From the NCBI GenBank assembly GCA_025361765.1, contig JANYJS010000008.1, forward strand, positions 1 through 64,000: DNA of 64,000 bases. Reading direction: 5' to 3'. The notes under the pieces are model-generated. The model was not told the origin of the DNA and searched no databases. It saw only the letters and a program-made list of their open reading frames with translations. A program made the translations under genes and the position numbers. This DNA comes from Bacillota bacterium. GTDB lineage: Bacteria > Bacillota > Clostridia > Peptostreptococcales > Anaerovoracaceae. This document shows, piece after piece, positions 17,402-24,748 of this stretch (its first letter is position 1; every line of letters starts with the position of its first letter).

Positions 17402-17427
17402 GCCCTCACCTCCAATAATCATATCAC

Positions 17428-17457
17428 AATATTATCATAATCATGATAATATTTCAA
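17428..17457 (-). promoter_or_regulatory. Toxin-antitoxin promoter with overlapping operator
   Basis: On the minus strand TTGAAA (17457-17452) and TAATAT (17434-17429) are 17 bp apart. A perfect 11-bp inverted repeat, AATATTATCAT/ATGATAATATT (17428-17453, four-base spacer), fills the space between them. Binding there would block RNA polymerase directly. Confidence 0.8.
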
Positions 17458-17535
17458 CAAAAATCGTAAAACTATTGTCAGGCGATTGAGCAGGAAGCCT
17501 ATTCAATTTTTAACATTAGCATAGCCTATCAAATA

Positions 17536-17571
17536 GAGAGACAAATAATTTCGAGGAAATATTTGTCTCTC
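17536..17571 (-). terminator. Hairpin after the DUF2007 gene
   Basis: GAGAGACAAATA pairs with TATTTGTCTCTC around a 12-base loop, about 30 bp past the stop of the minus-strand gene at 17602. The T tract is weak (TATTTG), so it may be a transcript-end stabiliser as well as a terminator. Confidence 0.6.
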
Positions 17572-17601
17572 CTTTAATTTAGGCTACTTTGCTAATCTTA
17601 T

Positions 17602-17928
17602 CTAATCTTCTTTTGTCTCAGTATCGTCTTCGATCGCGTCCTGCTCCTCTTCGTCAAAATCCTCATCCAGAGGAACCGCCACGATGATATTTCGGGCATC
17701 TTCTATGCTGCTTGATGGCACGTAGAGATCAACCGGGCTCGTATTATTCGTCCCCATGATGATTTCCATGGCATTGCCCGCACCGCTATATCTTTTCATG
17801 ACAGGAATGCCTTCCGAAAGCAGCTTTGACTCCAGGATATCCGCCTCAATAGAATTATTCACAGTCGTTAAAAAAGTACCATCTCGCCAGCTTTCCTTGT
17901 CTTTTTTTCTAAACAGGTTTTCAAACAT
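17602..17928 (-). CDS. Small DUF2007-type protein (putative signal-transducing)
   Basis: A 108-residue soluble protein. The middle (SIEADILESKLLSEGIPVMKR, then the hydrophobic strand DLYVPSSSIEDARNII) matches DUF2007. This small ferredoxin-like fold is sometimes annotated as a putative signal transducer, but its biochemical role is unknown. The C-terminus is strongly acidic (DEDFDEEEQDAIEDD). The ATG at 17928 gives MFENLFRKKD, with AAAGGA ten bases upstream. It lies 23 bp after the oxaloacetate decarboxylase alpha stop and is probably cotranscribed with it. Confidence 0.7.
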   Translation of the reverse strand: MFENLFRKKDKESWRDGTFLTTVNNSIEADILESKLLSEGIPVMKRYSGAGNAMEIIMGTNNTSPVDLYVPSSSIEDARNIIVAVPLDEDFDEEEQDAIEDDTETKED

Positions 17929-17950
17929 AGTGGTCACATCCTTTCATGGA

Positions 17951-19348
17951 TTAGACTGGATAGACCCTGTCCTCTTCATTCAGAAGATTCGAATCAATTT
18001 GATACCGTTTTGCGTTGCGATATTTGAAGAATTCAATAGCAGGCTGGGGAAGCATGGCGTAGGATAAAACGTCTTCATCCTGCTCTATATATTGCGCAAT
18101 TTCTTTTTTTGTTTTTTCCAGTTCCGGTTCGATCAGGTCAGCAGGTCTTACAGTGACAACAGGCTCATCTCCGATAATTTTTTTGATGATGTCTGCTTTA
18201 ATTGGCACCGTTGTTTTCCCGTACATGCCTTTGACCAGCATCTTGACTTCATTTGGAATCATCTTATACCGCTCGCCCATCACAACGTTCAGTACAGCTT
18301 GAGTTCCCACAATCTGGCTGGTCGGGGTGACAAGAGGCGGAAAGCCCAAGTCTTCTCTGACTCTTGGGACTTCTTTAAGAACCTCTTCAAATTTATCCAT
18401 AGCATTCTGGGCCTTTAATTGGGACACCAGGTTGGACAGCATGCCGCCCGGTACCTGATAAATTAAAGTGTTGATATCAACGCCCATAACTTTGGGATCC
18501 ATAAGTCCGGATTCGATGGCCTTTTCGCGCAGCGGTCTGAAATATTCCGTCACCTTGTCCAGCTTCATGAGATCAAGTCCGGTGTCGTATTCGGTGCCCT
18601 TGAAGGCCGCAACCATAGGCTCAGTTGGTGGCTGTGACGTACCTTCTGCGAAGGGGGAGATGGCCGTATCGATGATGTCCACGCCGGCTTCTGCTGCTTT
18701 AAGATAAGTCATGCTCCCAAGACCGCTGGTGGCATGGGTGTGCAGCTCGATAGGCACTTTGATGGTTTTCTTCATCTCTTTGATCAATGCATAGGTATTG
18801 TAGGGGTCAAGAAGTCCCGCCATATCCTTGATACAGATGGAATCCGCTCCCATATTGACCAGCTCTTTGGCTAGATCCACAAAGACCTGATTCGTATGAA
18901 CTGGGCTTAGTGTGTAAGAGATGGCCGCCTGAGCATGTCCACCATACTTTTTTGTGGCTTCGATAGACTTCCAGAGATTTCTGGTGTCATTCAGCGCATC
19001 AAATATTCTGATGATGTCGATACCGTTTGACAGGGATTTATTGACAAACTCTTCTACCAGGTCGTCGGCATAATGCTTGTAGCCCAGCAGGTTTTGTCCT
19101 CTCAGCAGCATCTGCAGCTTGGTGTTCTTAATATTTTTTCTAATGACTCTGAGTCTCTCCCAAGGATCTTCATTCAAATATCTCAGGCAGGAATCATAAG
19201 TCGCTCCGCCCCACATTTCAAGGGCATGATAGCCTATGCCGTCAAGTGTTTCAAGGATTGGCAGCATGTCCTCAGTCTTCATGCGCGTAGCAATCAGGGA
19301 CTGATGCGCATCTCTTAGAATCGTTTCCATTATTTTTATCTTTGCCAT
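17951..19348 (-). CDS. Oxaloacetate decarboxylase alpha / pyruvate carboxylase subunit B
   Basis: This 465-residue protein is a biotin-dependent carboxyltransferase-domain enzyme. It has METILRDAHQSLIATRM (residues 7-23), the metal-site HTHATSGLGSMTY, ICIKDMAGLLDP and the C-terminal conserved PV.TPTSQIVGTQA segment. The biotinyl domain found at the end of many OadA proteins is absent, so a separate biotin carrier must exist elsewhere. It could work in sodium-pumping oxaloacetate decarboxylase, two-subunit pyruvate carboxylase or methylmalonyl-CoA-linked transcarboxylation. None of the partner subunits is in the window, so the symbol is left open. It has its own sigma-A promoter. Confidence 0.88.
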   Translation of the reverse strand: MAKIKIMETILRDAHQSLIATRMKTEDMLPILETLDGIGYHALEMWGGATYDSCLRYLNEDPWERLRVIRKNIKNTKLQMLLRGQNLLGYKHYADDLVEEFVNKSLSNGIDIIRIFDALNDTRNLWKSIEATKKYGGHAQAAISYTLSPVHTNQVFVDLAKELVNMGADSICIKDMAGLLDPYNTYALIKEMKKTIKVPIELHTHATSGLGSMTYLKAAEAGVDIIDTAISPFAEGTSQPPTEPMVAAFKGTEYDTGLDLMKLDKVTEYFRPLREKAIESGLMDPKVMGVDINTLIYQVPGGMLSNLVSQLKAQNAMDKFEEVLKEVPRVREDLGFPPLVTPTSQIVGTQAVLNVVMGERYKMIPNEVKMLVKGMYGKTTVPIKADIIKKIIGDEPVVTVRPADLIEPELEKTKKEIAQYIEQDEDVLSYAMLPQPAIEFFKYRNAKRYQIDSNLLNEEDRVYPV

Positions 19349-19472
19349 GTGATACCCCTCAATTTAATAAATTTCGCTTATAACTACTTTTAATAATAAA
19401 CTCTTTTTACGCTATTCAATTAAGCATTTTTTCACTTATGCTTTAATTAAACCTTCGGTGACTAATACTCTA

Positions 19473-19500
19473 ATTATATCCATAAAATTAAGATTATCAA
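19473..19500 (-). promoter_or_regulatory. Sigma-A promoter of the oxaloacetate decarboxylase gene
   Basis: The minus strand has TTGATA (19500-19495), a 16-bp spacer and TATAAT (19478-19473). The leader would be about 115 bases. A 12-bp perfect palindrome CATGTATACATG (19510-19521) lies just upstream of the -35 and could be an operator. Confidence 0.75.
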
Positions 19501-19522
19501 GGCTTTTTACATGTATACATGA

Positions 19523-19550
19523 ACCGCAAAAAGGACGGCATCGTCCTTTT
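19523..19550 (-). terminator. argBJ intrinsic terminator
   Basis: AAAAGGACG and CGTCCTTTT pair around GCAT. On the minus strand the stem is followed by TTTTTGCGG, about 55 bp after the argJ stop. Confidence 0.85.
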
Positions 19551-19603
19551 CAAGTCTTTGTTCATGCTTTATTTGCTTTTATTCAAAGCCAGTGGGCTCG
19601 CTT

Positions 19604-20821
19604 CTAGGACCTATAACTGCCGTTAAATTTTACATATTCAGGGCTGAGGTCGCAGCCCCAGGCTTTGGCTTCAAAGTCACCATCATAAAGATTGATTAAA
19701 ATGGTGACCACTTCTTGTTTGAGGATTTGGCAAGCCTGTTCCTCATCAAAGATCGCCGGCATGCCGCCGCTGAAAACCGTGATTTCGCCTGCCCAGCTTT
19801 TAAATGAAACCTCCGCCTTAGCCGGATCGAATCCACCGCCCGAATAGCCCATGGCACAGAGTACCCTGCCCCAATTGGCATCAGAGCCGTGCATGGCAGC
19901 CTTCACCAGATTCGAAGAAATGATCCCTCGTGCGCAAAGTCTTGCATCGGCAAGACTGACGGCGCCTTTCAGGTCGACTTCCACAAGCTTAGTGGCACCT
20001 TCGCCATCAGAAGCGATTTTCTTTGCCAAGAAGACATTGATAAAGTCTATTGCTTCCTTTAGCTGGTCATAATCCTGATTTTTGGAGTCAATCAGCGGAT
20101 TTTCTGCGCAGCCGTTAGCAACTATGGTCGCCGTGTCATTTGTGCTGGTATCCCCATCTATAGAAATCATATTATAACTGCCATCAACGCTGGTTTTATG
20201 CATTTCAGTCAAAAGCGCCTTTGTTATAGCCGCATCCGTCACAATATAGCTCAGCATAGTAGCCATATTCGGATGAATCATCCCCGATCCCTTTGCCATT
20301 CCGGCAATCGAGACCGTTTTTTCAGATAATACGACTTCAACAAAAATGGATTTTATGATATTGTCCGTGGTCATGATGGCCTCTGCCGCATGATCATCCG
20401 CTTCATGGACCAGCTGACTTGCACAGGTTTTTATTCCCGCCTTAACGATATCAATGGGCAGTTGAACCCCGATGATCCCAGTTGAATACACAAGGACTTC
20501 CGAAGACTTGATAGCCAAAGCAGAAGCTGTCTCCTCAGCCATGGTCACTGCATTCTGGTATCCTTCTTCGCCTGTACAGGCATTGGCATTACCGCTGTTT
20601 ATAACCAGAGCCCTAACGTGATCCTGCTTTATTTGCTGCATGTCGATGAGCACCGGCGCAGCTTTTACGATATTGGTCGTAAAGGTTGCGGCAGCCACTG
20701 CCGGTTTTTCGCTATAGATGAGACAAAGATCCATTGATCCGGATTTCTTGATTCCTGCCTTTATTCCGATTGCAGAAAATCCCTTCACCCAGGAAATTCC
20801 CTTACCTTCTATTATTCTCAC
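19604..20821 (-). CDS. argJ: Bifunctional glutamate N-acetyltransferase/ornithine acetyltransferase
   Basis: ArgJ recycles the acetyl group from N-acetylornithine to glutamate and in many bacteria also makes N-acetylglutamate from acetyl-CoA. The precursor self-cleaves before the threonine of GMIHPNMATMLS (about residues 185-196), and that motif is intact. Other conserved parts are VINSGNANACTG, SIDGDTSTNDT and the terminal WGCDLSPEYVKFNGSYRS. I favour the GTG at 20821, with AGGTGAT six bases upstream; a GTG six codons earlier would extend the N-terminus. It follows argB after about 115 bp containing degenerate short repeats. Confidence 0.95.
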   Translation of the reverse strand: MRIIEGKGISWVKGFSAIGIKAGIKKSGSMDLCLIYSEKPAVAAATFTTNIVKAAPVLIDMQQIKQDHVRALVINSGNANACTGEEGYQNAVTMAEETASALAIKSSEVLVYSTGIIGVQLPIDIVKAGIKTCASQLVHEADDHAAEAIMTTDNIIKSIFVEVVLSEKTVSIAGMAKGSGMIHPNMATMLSYIVTDAAITKALLTEMHKTSVDGSYNMISIDGDTSTNDTATIVANGCAENPLIDSKNQDYDQLKEAIDFINVFLAKKIASDGEGATKLVEVDLKGAVSLADARLCARGIISSNLVKAAMHGSDANWGRVLCAMGYSGGGFDPAKAEVSFKSWAGEITVFSGGMPAIFDEEQACQILKQEVVTILINLYDGDFEAKAWGCDLSPEYVKFNGSYRS

Positions 20822-20849
20822 TGTTATATCACCTACCACATCTGAATGA

Positions 20850-20930
20850 TCTACTGCTTAAAATTTATCTACTGCTTGCAAATTATCTTTTGCTTCTTCA
20901 TATCCGTTTGCTTCTAAATATTCACTTCTA
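20850..20930. repeat. Degenerate short repeats between argB and argJ
   Basis: ATCTACTGCTT occurs twice 18 bp apart, followed by looser copies of TTGCTTCT. These look like eroded tandem duplications. No promoter or stem-loop is evident. Confidence 0.5.
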
Positions 20931-20936
20931 AACCGA

Positions 20937-21803
20937 CTACCGTTTGATCATGGTGCCGTTCCCGGCATTGGTAAAAATTTCAATGAGCAGGCTATGGGTC
21001 ACCCTGCCGTCAATGAGATGCACATCCTTGGTTCCTTCTTCGATCGCCTTAATGCAGCAGTCCATTTTGGGGATCATCCCGCCATCAATTGCGCCCTGTT
21101 CGATGAGTTTTCTGACTTCGTCCACTTTTATGGATGAAATAAAGGTAGCTTCATCCTTCACATCTTTATAAAGACCCTTGATGTCAGAAAGGAGAATAAG
21201 TTTTTCAGCCTTGATTGAGGAGCTGATGGATTCTGCCACATAGTCCGCATTCACGTTGTACACATTTCCTGCATCATCCTCCGCAACCGGGGATACGACC
21301 GGTACATAACCGTCATCAATCAGATTGTTAATCAGCTCCTTGTTGACGCTTGTGATTTCACCCACAAATCCGATGTCCACCTTTTGGTCGCCATCAATGG
21401 CGTAAACCTTCTTCGCTTTTAGCAGGCTGCCATCTCTGCCGCTGATTCCTATGGCGCTGAGCCCATGCTTGCAAAGCTCTCCAGTGATTTCCTTGTTGAT
21501 TTTTCCCGAAAGCACCATTTCTACGATTTCAGCTGTAGCCTTGTCCGTTACTCTAAGGCCATTTTTGAATGCAACGGGAATATTCATTACGGCCAGCATT
21601 TCACTGATTTTCTTTCCGCCGCCATGGACAATAACCACGTTGATTCCCACAAGCTTGAGAAGCGCTACATCTTCAATAAACGCCAGCTTACTCTTTTCAT
21701 TTTCCATGATGCTTCCGCCATATTTGATCACGAAAGTCTTGCCGGCAAACTTTTTAATATAGGGCAAGGCTTCGATTAATACTTCTACTTTATTCACTGT
21801 CAT
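20937..21803 (-). CDS. argB: Acetylglutamate kinase
   Basis: ArgB (288 residues) phosphorylates N-acetylglutamate, the second and often arginine-inhibited step. The amino-acid-kinase signatures are present: FVIKYGGSIM (residues 24-33), VIVHGGGKKISEML, VNADYVAE and LLSDIKGLY. The N-terminal helix found in arginine-sensitive kinases is only partly present (VEVLIEALPYIKKF), so feedback control is uncertain. The ATG at 21803 has AAGGAG only two bases away; a GTG two codons later has better spacing and may be the real start. It leads a two-gene argBJ unit with its own promoter. Confidence 0.95.
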   Translation of the reverse strand: MTVNKVEVLIEALPYIKKFAGKTFVIKYGGSIMENEKSKLAFIEDVALLKLVGINVVIVHGGGKKISEMLAVMNIPVAFKNGLRVTDKATAEIVEMVLSGKINKEITGELCKHGLSAIGISGRDGSLLKAKKVYAIDGDQKVDIGFVGEITSVNKELINNLIDDGYVPVVSPVAEDDAGNVYNVNADYVAESISSSIKAEKLILLSDIKGLYKDVKDEATFISSIKVDEVRKLIEQGAIDGGMIPKMDCCIKAIEEGTKDVHLIDGRVTHSLLIEIFTNAGNGTMIKR

Positions 21804-21827
21804 CTCTCCTTCTCGCGATATTTTATG

Positions 21828-21872
21828 ATTATACAGTTTAATTAATATTTATGCAATATTAAATTTAATATT
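21828..21872 (-). promoter_or_regulatory. argBJ promoter with adjacent palindrome
   Basis: TTGCAT (21856-21851) and TATAAT (21833-21828) on the minus strand are 17 bp apart. A perfect 18-bp palindrome AATATTAAATTTAATATT (21855-21872) overlaps the upstream edge of the -35. The TTGCATAAATATT stretch resembles the repeats before argG, consistent with common regulation. Confidence 0.65.
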
Positions 21873-21897
21873 TCCGTAAAACTGATTACAGTACTGA

Positions 21898-22794
21898 TTA
21901 CAGTTCTTCAAAAGCTTTTTGAGCTTTTGCATCATGATAGTTGTAGTAAATCAACCCTAAAATGGTCACAATTCCTCCAACAAGTTGCCATGGCGTCGGA
22001 ATCTCAGCAAAGATCAGAGCCGCAAGAATTGTTGCGCCTATTGCTTCGCCTGTTTCGATGGTAGAGATATAAAGCGGAGAGACATAGCCCAGGCTCCAGT
22101 TGAATACCGCATGGGCACCAATTTGGCAAACCATGGCGATTGCAAACATATAGGCGAAGTCCGATGTCGAATAAGATAAGAACGAGGTCCTTGTTGCCAG
22201 CATGCCAATGCCAAAGGTCAACCAGCAAGCCCCGAAAACCAGAAATATATAGACGGCTGCATTGAGTTTTTTTCGCATCCTGCGGCCTGCCAGAAAATAA
22301 AGAGCCATGAACAGTGCACCAAAAAGTGCCAGAATATCTCCAATAATGGCTCTTCCTGAAAAGCTGTAGTCCCCGCCTGAAATGATGGCGGCGCCGACTA
22401 GGGCCAGCATGACGCCAATAACCGCTTTTCTATTTGTCTTTTCTTTATAAACCAGCGTGGTAATGGCCAGGATGATGATGGGGTGAGTGGCGCAGAGCAC
22501 CACAGCACTAGCCACGGTGGTATAGGAAAGGGCTGTAAACCAGGTAAAAAAGTGGAGTGCCAGAAATACGCCAGAAAGCGTGCACACAGCCAGATCTTTT
22601 CGCGAAACAGCAAAAAGTTCCTTGCGATTCCAAACAAGGACGGCTACAGCAAAAAAAGGCAGGCTGAAACTCAAGCGGTAAAAGCCAATTGCCATTGCCG
22701 GCGCATCGATCAGTCTGATAAAAATAGCTGAAAAAGAGGCTGCTAATGCAGCCATGACGACGATTTTTTTTGCCTGTAACTGAAAGACGTTCAT
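21898..22794 (-). CDS. EamA/DMT-family transporter
   Basis: A 298-residue membrane protein with about ten predicted helices in two homologous halves, the drug/metabolite transporter plan. The first half opens with IVVMAALAASFSAIFIRLID and ends with GDYSFSGRAIIGDILALFGAL; the second ends with a LVGGIVTILGLIYY helix. The C-terminus is short and charged. The substrate is not predictable. It is the last gene of the molybdopterin operon, 12 bp after the MOSC gene. This hints at a link to cofactor or substrate traffic, but many DMT proteins are passengers. GGGAG precedes the ATG. Confidence 0.85.
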   Translation of the reverse strand: MNVFQLQAKKIVVMAALAASFSAIFIRLIDAPAMAIGFYRLSFSLPFFAVAVLVWNRKELFAVSRKDLAVCTLSGVFLALHFFTWFTALSYTTVASAVVLCATHPIIILAITTLVYKEKTNRKAVIGVMLALVGAAIISGGDYSFSGRAIIGDILALFGALFMALYFLAGRRMRKKLNAAVYIFLVFGACWLTFGIGMLATRTSFLSYSTSDFAYMFAIAMVCQIGAHAVFNWSLGYVSPLYISTIETGEAIGATILAALIFAEIPTPWQLVGGIVTILGLIYYNYHDAKAQKAFEEL

Positions 22795-22806
22795 TCCTTG
22801 TGCTCC

Positions 22807-23238
22807 CTATTTAACAACTGCAATTGGATCCCCAGGATAGACTGTGCCGCCTTTGATCACAATGGTAAAGATGCCTTCTGTCGGCATAACGCAGGTTCCT
22901 GTTTTCTGCTTGATGGCACAGCCGTGATGGCAGGTCTTGCCAATCTGAGACACCTCCTGAATAGTCTCGCCGATGGCGAGTCTGGTACCGATGGGAAGTG
23001 TATTCAGAATTATGCCTTCAGTAGTGATATTTTCGGCAAAAGCGCCAGCTTCCAGTGCAAGGCCCATGGCCCGCATTTTATCCACACTTTCATTGGCTAA
23101 CAAACTGACCTGCTTGATCTCCGAGAGGCCGCAGTGGGCGTCTCCTTTGATTCCCCCAGATATGAATTCAGCCTGAGAGACCGGATGCTTGATAACTCCA
23201 GTTTTGTCGCTGATATTGATTGCCAGTACTACTGCCAT
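22807..23238 (-). CDS. MOSC-domain protein
   Basis: The 143-residue protein is a stand-alone MOSC domain (named after Moco sulfurase C-terminus), with IKGDAHCG near residue 30, QVSLLANES and a conserved C-terminal cysteine region (GKTCHHGCAIKQKTGTC). MOSC proteins are thought to carry sulfur or hand over molybdenum cofactor. The CHHGC stretch offers candidate sulfur carriers. Its ATG lies one base after the moaC stop, and its ribosome site GAGGAAG is inside moaC. The two genes are therefore translationally coupled. Confidence 0.88.
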   Translation of the reverse strand: MAVVLAINISDKTGVIKHPVSQAEFISGGIKGDAHCGLSEIKQVSLLANESVDKMRAMGLALEAGAFAENITTEGIILNTLPIGTRLAIGETIQEVSQIGKTCHHGCAIKQKTGTCVMPTEGIFTIVIKGGTVYPGDPIAVVK

Positions 23239-23239
23239 T

Positions 23240-23737
23240 TTAATCTTCCTCTCTACTATAGACGCCGGATTTTCCGCCTTCTTTATAGACCAGTCTGATG
23301 TCTGAAATCACCATGCCTCGGTCAATCGCCTTGCACATATCATAGATGGTGAGCGCCGCTATGGAAACCGCATGCAAGGATTCCATTTCGATACCTGTTT
23401 TTCCGATGGTACTGGCTCTAGCACTGATATGAACCGCTGATTTTTCACTGTCCAGTTCGAAATCCATTTCAATTCCGGTGATAAAAATATTATGGCACAT
23501 GGGAATAGCCGACGACGTGTTCTTAGCCGCCAGGATTCCCGCGGTCTGGGCAACGGAGAGCACATCCCCCTTGCCGATTCTGCCTTCCCTTATTCTTTCC
23601 AAGGTTTCAGGCTTCATGGCGATGCTGGCTTTGGCCACAGCCAGTCTACTGCTGTCTTCCTTGTTCCCAACATCCACCATTTTAGGTCTGCCATTCTCAT
23701 CCATATGCGTCAGATTTTCATGCGTATCAAAATCCAT
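23240..23737 (-). CDS. moaC: Cyclic pyranopterin monophosphate synthase
   Basis: MoaC (165 residues) converts the MoaA product to cyclic pyranopterin monophosphate. GRPKMVDVG near residue 17, KGDVLSVAQTAGILAAKNTS, the PMCHNI histidine motif and the MCKAIDRGM region are all conserved. I prefer the ATG at 23737, since CGGAG lies six bases upstream. A GTG 36 bp earlier overlaps the moaA stop and would add 12 atypical residues. The gene overlaps or abuts moaA depending on this choice. Its place between moaA and MOSC supports a single operon. Confidence 0.94.
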   Translation of the reverse strand: MDFDTHENLTHMDENGRPKMVDVGNKEDSSRLAVAKASIAMKPETLERIREGRIGKGDVLSVAQTAGILAAKNTSSAIPMCHNIFITGIEMDFELDSEKSAVHISARASTIGKTGIEMESLHAVSIAALTIYDMCKAIDRGMVISDIRLVYKEGGKSGVYSREED

Positions 23738-23769
23738 ATCAAACTCCGTTTCTAATCGAGGCGATTGGC

Positions 23770-24729
23770 TCACCCGCCGATTTTATTCATATCTCTGTCG
23801 ATGGGCTCTGCGCCCTCGTTGAGATGATGTTTTTCTTCTTTATTAAAAATCGCCTGGCTTATAGCTTCTCTCAGCGCCTCGTCATCTCCTGTTTTGAGAA
23901 TCGGGCTCAGATCCAGCTCTTCATTGGTGTGTAGACAAGGCTTCAGCTTGCCATCTGCCGTAAGTCTGATTTTATTGCAGCTGCCGCAGAAATGATCGCT
24001 CATCGGGCTGATGAAACCGATTCTGCCCACGGCATCCGGATACTTATAATACTGGGCAACCGAGTCCTTAGATGAAACAGGGACAAGCCCGGGCAGCCGA
24101 TCCTTGATTTCTGAATTTGGCACATACCCGTACCGCCAGTCATTTTCCGCATGACCGATGGGCATAAGCTCAATAAATCTCACATCAAAGGCTTCATTCA
24201 GCGTAAGCTGTGCAAAACTCAAAATCTCATCGTCATTAAAGCCTCGCATAATGACCGCATTGAATCTGATCCTCGCAAACCCGGCAGCAACGGCCGCATC
24301 AAGGCCATCCATGACTTCATTGATATCTCCGCCCCGGGTGATCTCCCGATATTTTTCCTCATAAAAGGTGTCCATACTGATATTGAGCCTGGACAGTCCA
24401 GCTTTTTTTAGGTCAGCCGCATAATCCTTTAAAAGTGCTCCATTGGTCGTCATTGCCAGGTCGTGGACACCTTCGATTTGTGCCAATTTCTCTACAAGCC
24501 CCACGATACCTTTTCTCACAAGGGGCTCACCACCGGTCAGTCTGAATTTATGAATGCCAAGGTTCACCGCTGCGCGAACGATGCGCTCAATGGATTCAAA
24601 GCTTAAAATCTTGTCGTGTCCTAAATTTTCCACGCCGCTTTCGGGCATGCAGTATTTGCATCTGAAATTGCACCGGTCTGTCACCGATATGCGCATATAG
24701 TTGATTTCTCTGTCAAATTGATCCTTCAT
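23770..24729 (-). CDS. moaA: GTP 3',8-cyclase (radical SAM)
   Basis: MoaA (319 residues) is a radical SAM enzyme that rearranges GTP in the first step of molybdopterin synthesis. The N-terminal cluster motif CNFRCKYC (about residues 17-24) binds the SAM cluster. The second cluster is held by CGSCNKIRLTADGKLKPC near residue 250. The protein ends with the GG tail (DMNKIGG) needed for activity in this family. RLTGGEPLVR is also conserved. AGGAGG four bases before the ATG at 24729 fixes the start against an upstream in-frame codon. Confidence 0.95.
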   Translation of the reverse strand: MKDQFDREINYMRISVTDRCNFRCKYCMPESGVENLGHDKILSFESIERIVRAAVNLGIHKFRLTGGEPLVRKGIVGLVEKLAQIEGVHDLAMTTNGALLKDYAADLKKAGLSRLNISMDTFYEEKYREITRGGDINEVMDGLDAAVAAGFARIRFNAVIMRGFNDDEILSFAQLTLNEAFDVRFIELMPIGHAENDWRYGYVPNSEIKDRLPGLVPVSSKDSVAQYYKYPDAVGRIGFISPMSDHFCGSCNKIRLTADGKLKPCLHTNEELDLSPILKTGDDEALREAISQAIFNKEEKHHLNEGAEPIDRDMNKIGG

Positions 24730-24748
24730 AGTTCCTCCTATGTGTAGC

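Noticed and set aside
17951-19348. Assigning the carboxyltransferase as full pyruvate carboxylase
   Set aside because: Neither the biotin carboxylase nor biotinyl domains are present in this gene or next to it.
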